A DNA stretch of 18,099 nucleotides from Pseudomonadales bacterium (GTDB taxonomy: Bacteria; Pseudomonadota; Gammaproteobacteria; Pseudomonadales; UBA7239): assembly GCA_020443005.1 (NCBI GenBank), contig JAGRJA010000190.1:1-18099 (forward strand), written 5' to 3'. A model generated the notes under the pieces. The model saw only the letters and a program-made list of their open reading frames with translations. It did no database searches and had not been told where the DNA came from. Below are positions 14,333 to 18,099 of the stretch, in pieces. The translations under genes were made by a program, and so were the position numbers. How positions within the stretch are numbered: the stretch's first letter is position 1; every line of letters starts with the position of its first letter.

Positions 14333-15736
14333 ATGGGTTGTTTGGCTGCCGTTTTCAGGGAAGGGTGCGACTTGTTTGCTATAAACCGTAAATCTGTACT
14401 CGTTTTCACCGCAATGGTGTTGTCTTTACTTTTATTTTCTTCCCTGCTGACGCGCGCCCTTGTTTTTTATGGCGAAGACAAGGAGAGGGATCATTTGCTG
14501 CAATTGACACGCCTGGCAGCGGCCTCTCTGGATATCAATGCATTAAGGGCGCTCAAGGGCAACGAAAGCGACCTGCATAACCCTGTTTTTTTCGAGATCA
14601 AGTCGCGATTACTTCATCTGAAAACCGTTGATCCCAGTATTGAATATATCTATTTGATGGGGCGTCGTAACGGGCGGGTTTTCTTTTATGTTGATGCCGA
14701 TAGTGAGAATTCGCAAGATGATGCTTTTCCCGGAGAAGTTTATACAGAGGCGTCTGCTGCGTTGTCCGGGATTTTTGAAAATGGCGAGGCTTTTGTAGAA
14801 GGGCCAATGAAGGATAAATGGGGAATGTGGGTTTCCGGTATTGCCCCTGTTTTTGATCCGCAGGGCGGAGAGTTGTTAATGGTCATCGGGATGGATATTG
14901 AGGCGACAGACTGGTCTCGTCGTGTGAATGTCTATCGCAGTTTTGCGATGATTATTTGTACATTGTTTATTGTGCTGGTGCTTGGTTTCTATTTTTACTC
15001 CTTCCATATACAGAGAGCCAGGTTTTTATTGCAAAAAGAAATCGATGAGCGGATAAAACTGGAAAAACAGAAGCAGCTGGTTGAAAACCTGATCAGACAT
15101 GATATCCGTAACCCCTTGAACGGTGTAATGGGTTTTGCGCAGATGCTGAAAAACGATGAGCTGAACGACCAGCAAAAGCATTATTTGAGGCAGATTGAAG
15201 CCAGTGCTCACAAGATCATGCATCTGGTGAATCATCATCTTGATCTGGACAGAATCGAACACGGAGATTTCGAGCTTGTTCCCGAGCGGGTTGAGTTGGT
15301 GTCGATGATTTTGTCAGTGGCTGAAGAGCAAACGGTCGACTGTGATGTCAGTTTTGATTTGAAGTTAAATGCTCTTCCCGTCGATAAAACGCAGGCTGTT
15401 TATATAAAAGGCATGGATACCTTATGCTATTCAATGCTGGCCAATTTGCTGAGTAATGCTGTGAATGCGGCTGAGCAGAAAGAAGTGCTGCAGATATCGA
15501 TTGATGAGAAACAGGCTCATGTGCTGGTTAGCCTGAAAAACCGCCAGCCGGTTCCTGTGGATATACGCAGTCAGTTTTTTGAAAAATACAAGACATCTTC
15601 TCATGGTGCAGGTTACGGTTTGGGCACTTATAGTGCCTGGTTGATGGCGAAAGCCATGCACGCAGAGATCGCCATGCACAGCGATGATGAGAGCGGCACG
15701 GAGATCACAGTCCGTTTCAAGCGGTGGGTTGAATAG
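14333..15736 (+). CDS. Membrane sensor histidine kinase (orphan)
   Basis: This is a two-component sensor kinase of 467 residues from ATG 14333. The start was chosen for GGAAGG upstream and a promoter at 14279; TTG 14372 with GGGAAGGG upstream is an alternative. Membrane spans at about 21-42 and 203-224 enclose a periplasmic sensor that looks Cache/PDC-like (DPSIEYIYLM, PGEVY, GPMKDKWGMWVSG, VIGMDIEATDW). The dimerisation domain has the phospho-acceptor H256 in LIRHDIRNPLNG. The ATPase domain has N371 and N375 in LANLLSNAVNAA and a glycine-rich GAGYGLGTYSA. The box between them, normally with a glycine, reads KNRQPVP. No response regulator is adjacent. The ligand is unknown; being divergent from glcB may hint at carbon metabolism. 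Confidence 0.88.
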   Translation: MGCLAAVFREGCDLFAINRKSVLVFTAMVLSLLLFSSLLTRALVFYGEDKERDHLLQLTRLAAASLDINALRALKGNESDLHNPVFFEIKSRLLHLKTVDPSIEYIYLMGRRNGRVFFYVDADSENSQDDAFPGEVYTEASAALSGIFENGEAFVEGPMKDKWGMWVSGIAPVFDPQGGELLMVIGMDIEATDWSRRVNVYRSFAMIICTLFIVLVLGFYFYSFHIQRARFLLQKEIDERIKLEKQKQLVENLIRHDIRNPLNGVMGFAQMLKNDELNDQQKHYLRQIEASAHKIMHLVNHHLDLDRIEHGDFELVPERVELVSMILSVAEEQTVDCDVSFDLKLNALPVDKTQAVYIKGMDTLCYSMLANLLSNAVNAAEQKEVLQISIDEKQAHVLVSLKNRQPVPVDIRSQFFEKYKTSSHGAGYGLGTYSAWLMAKAMHAEIAMHSDDESGTEITVRFKRWVE

Positions 15737-15801
15737 GTGTTCTTTCGAACAGTACCGGTCTTGCTGCACGGGTGTATGTGGGTTTCTTTTTTCACCTGAC
15801 C

Positions 15802-16569
15802 TTAGAACGGTTTTTCCGTTTTGATGAAAAGCCTGACTTGTTGTTCCTCTTCTTTATCCCGCCAGGCCTCACCGCGTCGACTGTCGAGGTTGTCGATATG
15901 ATGTAAGAGGCCGATTTCGTTAAAAGCGTACATGGCTGTATCCGTGTCATCCGGTTTTTTGTGCAAAATTTGTTGAAAATTGCAGGTTCTGGCGTGGAAT
16001 AGTCGTTGATGATGACTGTTGTCGATTAACAGTAGTCCCGGTTTCCGGTTAAGTAGAAGACCTTGATGGCAATCAAGACTTTTTTGAACCAGTAAACGGT
16101 GTAGCTGTTCGATAGTATGGTCAGGATTTGCTTGTCTGACAGCGTAAAAATATTCAGCAAAATCGGATGAAATGACCCATGTGGAAAAAAAGCGGCGAGG
16201 TTTGTCTAGCCAGAATGCAGTCGGGTACGGTGGTGTATCCTGATGCGGACACTGGCAGAAATCGGTGAGATAGGGATTGCGGCTGTAACTGTGTTGCCAA
16301 GGGGCTTTTTGTGCAAGGGTATGGTTACTGTAATTAACCGGCAAATCGGGGAATTCGATTAAGCCGTAATGAAGAATTTCACTGCGCAATTGCTGTAAAA
16401 ACTGGTAGGCGCTCGCGTTATAAGGGTAAGTGGATTGCAGTGCTTCAGGCACAATAATCCTGAGTCCGAGTCTTCTTTCGCCCCTGTTGTCATCCAGGCG
16501 GTAAGGCTGTGTGATTATTGGGCATTCTTTGGCAATGTCTGAAAAGAGAAAAGAGTGTGGGCGTTTCAT
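15802..16569 (-). CDS. Uncharacterised protein, possible 2-oxoglutarate/Fe(II) oxygenase-like
   Basis: I do not recognise this 255-residue protein by name. It has no signal peptide or membrane span. CPHQDTPPYPTAFWL (around 107-121) offers an H109-x-D111 pair, and LLLIDNSHHQRLFHART (around 179-195) resembles the strand of TauD-type oxygenases that supplies the distal metal histidine (H192) and an arginine (R194). This suggests an Fe(II)/2-oxoglutarate oxygenase fold, but it is pattern matching only. The C-terminus is charged (RDKEEEQQ) and ends VRLFIKTEKPF. It converges with the histidine kinase 65 bases away, with no clear terminator, and is divergent from the MaoC-like gene. The ribosome binding site is weak. 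Confidence 0.7.
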   Translation of the reverse strand: MKRPHSFLFSDIAKECPIITQPYRLDDNRGERRLGLRIIVPEALQSTYPYNASAYQFLQQLRSEILHYGLIEFPDLPVNYSNHTLAQKAPWQHSYSRNPYLTDFCQCPHQDTPPYPTAFWLDKPRRFFSTWVISSDFAEYFYAVRQANPDHTIEQLHRLLVQKSLDCHQGLLLNRKPGLLLIDNSHHQRLFHARTCNFQQILHKKPDDTDTAMYAFNEIGLLHHIDNLDSRRGEAWRDKEEEQQVRLFIKTEKPF

Positions 16570-16705
16570 ACAATGACCACCGGATTATCGTTATTTTATG
16601 CAGACAGCAACTGTAGGAAATCCCTGAATCCGCTGCTGCGGCTTTTTATTATAATCATCGAATGTGCCGGAAGGTGACAGTATTTTGACTAAACAGGTTG
16701 CTTGT
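16570..16705. promoter_or_regulatory. Divergent promoter region with palindromic -10 element
   Basis: ATTATAAT (16648-16655) is a perfect palindrome that reads TATAAT on both strands (plus 16650-16655, minus 16653-16648). It lies between divergent genes, so each may use it as a -10. The -35 regions are poor on both sides, which suggests activator dependence or overlap by chance. GGAAGGTGA (16669-16677) is a strong ribosome binding site for the plus-strand gene. Confidence 0.35.
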
Positions 16706-17158
16706 ATGCGTTATTTTGAAGATATCGAAGTGGGTGAAAAGATTGTTTTCCAGAACAGTTATAAAGTAACAGAAGAAGAAATAATCGAAGTAGCCAGTCG
16801 TTGGGATCCACAGCCGTTTCATATTGACAAACAGGCTGCAGAGCAATCCATGTTTGGTGGCTTGACCGCCTCTTCTGTGCATCTTTTTGCAATGATGGTT
16901 GGTATTGGTACCTGTGATAAAAAAACCGAGCACATGGCTGCTGTCAGTGCCCTGGGCTTCAATAACATGCGTGCAAGACACCCGGCCCGACCCGGGGATG
17001 AGCTTTTTGTTCGCAGTGAAGTGACCGCTTTGCGTCGTTCAAAAAGTCGTCCGGACTGCGGCATCGTCGAAACGGCGAATGAAATGTACAATCAGGACGG
17101 TGTGGTGGTAATGTCGACCGACAATGCCTTTCTGGTCAGTTGTCGGACACCGGGCTGA
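16706..17158 (+). CDS. MaoC-like hot-dog dehydratase
   Basis: This is a single hot-dog domain protein of the MaoC/(R)-specific enoyl-CoA hydratase family, which hydrates trans-2-enoyl-CoA in fatty-acid or polyhydroxyalkanoate metabolism. From ATG 16706 it has 150 residues and starts MRYFEDIEVGEKI, the usual family N-terminus. The catalytic motif is RWDPQPFHIDKQAA, with D34 and H39, followed by FGGLTASSVHLF. A TTG start at 16685, seven codons upstream, is better placed relative to GGAAGGTGA and would add a few residues. The substrate cannot be told from sequence. It converges with the next gene, 14 bases away. Confidence 0.88.
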   Translation: MRYFEDIEVGEKIVFQNSYKVTEEEIIEVASRWDPQPFHIDKQAAEQSMFGGLTASSVHLFAMMVGIGTCDKKTEHMAAVSALGFNNMRARHPARPGDELFVRSEVTALRRSKSRPDCGIVETANEMYNQDGVVVMSTDNAFLVSCRTPG

Positions 17159-17168
17159 CAATGACCAG
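17132..17168. terminator. Hairpin at convergent gene ends (MaoC-like / repeat-tail protein)
   Basis: CTGGTCA (17132-17138) pairs with TGACCAG (17162-17168), and TTGTC (17140-17144) with GACAA (17157-17161). One bulged G (17139) lies between them, giving a 12-bp stem with a 12-base loop. It covers the MaoC-like stop codon and the 14-base gap to the convergent gene. There is no T-tract, so it would be an untypical terminator or an mRNA 3' end stabiliser. Confidence 0.5.
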
Positions 17169-17172
17169 TGGG

Positions 17173-18099
17173 CTAGTCCAGTTTGAAATCAATGACGCCA
17201 GGATCCTGTTCTTTTTTGTGCTCGTCTTTCCCTGCATTTTCCTCTTCATCAGTGTCGTCACCCGGCAGTGAAAAAGAGGCTTTTTGGGGTTTCGGTCTGG
17301 CGTCCTGATTTTCAGGGAGTTGAAATGACGCTTTTCCGGATACCGGTGGTGGTTCGTCGTCGGCGAGCTGGTATGAGGCTTTGCCAGTCGTTTTTTGGGC
17401 AGAGGGCTCTTCATAATCTGCCAGTGAAAAACTGAAGGAAGGTTCCTCCTCGTCTTTCTCGGTATTTTTGTTGTTGCCCGTGGTTTCCTCGTCATCCGGT
17501 AAGCTGAAAGAAGCTTTTTTAGCTTCAGGCGCGTCCGTTTTTTCGCCGCGAACTTCTTTCATCCAGTCAGGAATGTCGTCTTTTTTATCGCCTTCAATTG
17601 GAACGAGTTCCAGCTCCAGGCTGAAGGCTTTGGCTTTTTCAAGATAATTATGTTTGGTCGCCACCGGCTCGATGTCATCTTCCGGCAGATAGGCCTGAAA
17701 AAAACCACGGATTTCGACAAGCTGATCTTCAATCAGCATGGGTACCAATGTGGCATACATATCCAGCAGGGTGATGGCATTTTTGGAGGAGTCGGATTTT
17801 GTGGCTGTTTTCAGGCGGCTTGCAATCGCTGTATTCAGAATATGCAAGTCTTCATAGATTTTTGTCAGGCCGCTGAAATCAAACTGACCTTTTTTCCCTT
17901 TTTCGTTGAGAAAATACTGTGCAAGCAGGTAGGTACCTGTGACCCGGAAAACGGTTTCCTCTTCGGTGGCGAGGGGCAGGTGAAATCGTGCCATTGGTCG
18001 CATGTAGGCTGTTTTGGGGCAGCCACAGGTTGGAAAAACCAGGCCGAGCATAGAACTGATTGCCCGCTGGATAGCCGTTTTCTGGATAACGCGACGCTC
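17173..18099 (-). CDS. Conserved protein with acidic KASF-repeat tail (N-terminus outside window)
   Basis: The open frame enters from the right edge. ATG 18051 would give 292 residues, but the 16 codons before it are open (ERRVIQKTAIQRAISS) and look coding, so the gene is probably cut by the window. The N-terminal part is an apparently helical conserved domain (GCPKT, RPMARFHLPLA, GTYLLAQYF, AITLLDMYA). I recall similar hypothetical proteins in other gammaproteobacteria with a GCP-RPMARFHLP pattern, but no function. From about residue 150 of the 292-residue form it turns into an acidic, low-complexity tail. The tail has five copies of a K-A-S-F/Y-S/Q-L-P/A-D/E-type motif and ends VIDFKLD. There is no signal peptide or membrane span in the visible part. 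Confidence 0.75.
   Translation of the reverse strand, partial: ERRVIQKTAIQRAISSMLGLVFPTCGCPKTAYMRPMARFHLPLATEEETVFRVTGTYLLAQYFLNEKGKKGQFDFSGLTKIYEDLHILNTAIASRLKTATKSDSSKNAITLLDMYATLVPMLIEDQLVEIRGFFQAYLPEDDIEPVATKHNYLEKAKAFSLELELVPIEGDKKDDIPDWMKEVRGEKTDAPEAKKASFSLPDDEETTGNNKNTEKDEEEPSFSFSLADYEEPSAQKTTGKASYQLADDEPPPVSGKASFQLPENQDARPKPQKASFSLPGDDTDEEENAGKDEHKKEQDPGVIDFKLD
17254..17517 (-). repeat. Short peptide repeats in the acidic tail
   Basis: Read on the minus strand, KASFSLPDDE, FSFSLADYEE, KASYQLADDE, KASFQLPENQ and KASFSLPGDD occur at residues about 179, 206, 224, 240 and 257 of the 292-residue form. They are separated by charged or proline-rich linkers of roughly 6-17 residues. Codon use differs between copies, so these are conserved at protein level rather than recent DNA duplications. 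Confidence 0.8.

Noticed and set aside
15738..15751. TGTTC-TTTC-GAACA hairpin after the histidine kinase gene as a terminator
   Set aside because: It has a 5-bp AT-rich stem and no T-tract directly after it; too weak to call.
16630..16650. CCGC-TGCT-GCGG followed by CTTTTTATT, resembling an intrinsic terminator
   Set aside because: The stem is only 4 bp and it lies between two divergent genes, where no transcript is expected to end.

Overview
The window is a chromosomal segment of a gammaproteobacterium. The gene order is the one known from Pseudomonas and its relatives: ygfX-like tail, nadB on the opposite strand, then rpoE/algU-rseA/mucA-rseB/mucB-rseC/mucC-mucD-lepA-lepB-DUF4845-rnc-era-recO. 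A mucD protease gene directly after rseC points to the Pseudomonadales/Cellvibrionales/Oceanospirillales side rather than to enteric bacteria. Base composition is moderate by eye, and a marine Cellvibrionales-like host is my guess, not something the sequence proves. There are no tRNA or rRNA genes, insertion sequences, integrases, CRISPR arrays or prophage genes.

Layout. Positions 2-109 are the C-terminal end of a YgfX-like protein, which converges on nadB (142-1728, minus) across a small bidirectional terminator-like hairpin. A 196-base divergent region holds a clear sigma-E type promoter (GAACTT, 16-base spacer, TCGGA) in front of rpoE. From 1925 to 11870 all genes run on the plus strand, mostly tightly spaced or overlapping. 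First come the envelope-stress sigma factor, its membrane anti-sigma factor, the periplasmic regulator RseB, the membrane protein RseC and the HtrA-type protease MucD. They are followed by the translation GTPase LepA, signal peptidase I, a small membrane protein, RNase III, the ribosome-assembly GTPase Era and the repair protein RecO. This couples envelope surveillance, protein export and ribosome/RNA maintenance in one cluster.

After recO the expected neighbour pdxJ is absent. Instead glcB (malate synthase G, minus, 11951-14155) converges on recO across a 10-bp inverted repeat. glcB is divergent from an orphan membrane histidine kinase (14333-15736), and both have recognisable sigma-70 type promoters in a short shared region. 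Convergent to the kinase is an unrecognised gene (15802-16569, minus) whose sequence hints at a 2-oxoglutarate/Fe(II) oxygenase fold. Divergent from that is a MaoC-like hot-dog dehydratase gene (16706-17158). It ends 14 bases from a convergent gene (minus, entering from the right edge) whose product has a conserved N-terminal domain and a long acidic tail carrying a repeated K-A-S-F/Y-S/Q-L motif.

Most of the window is ordinary conserved core genome. The less ordinary parts are the repeat-bearing tail protein, the putative oxygenase, the orphan kinase with an altered ATP-binding box, and the unusually long rpoE-rseA gap. I see no convincing multi-gene system that is new.
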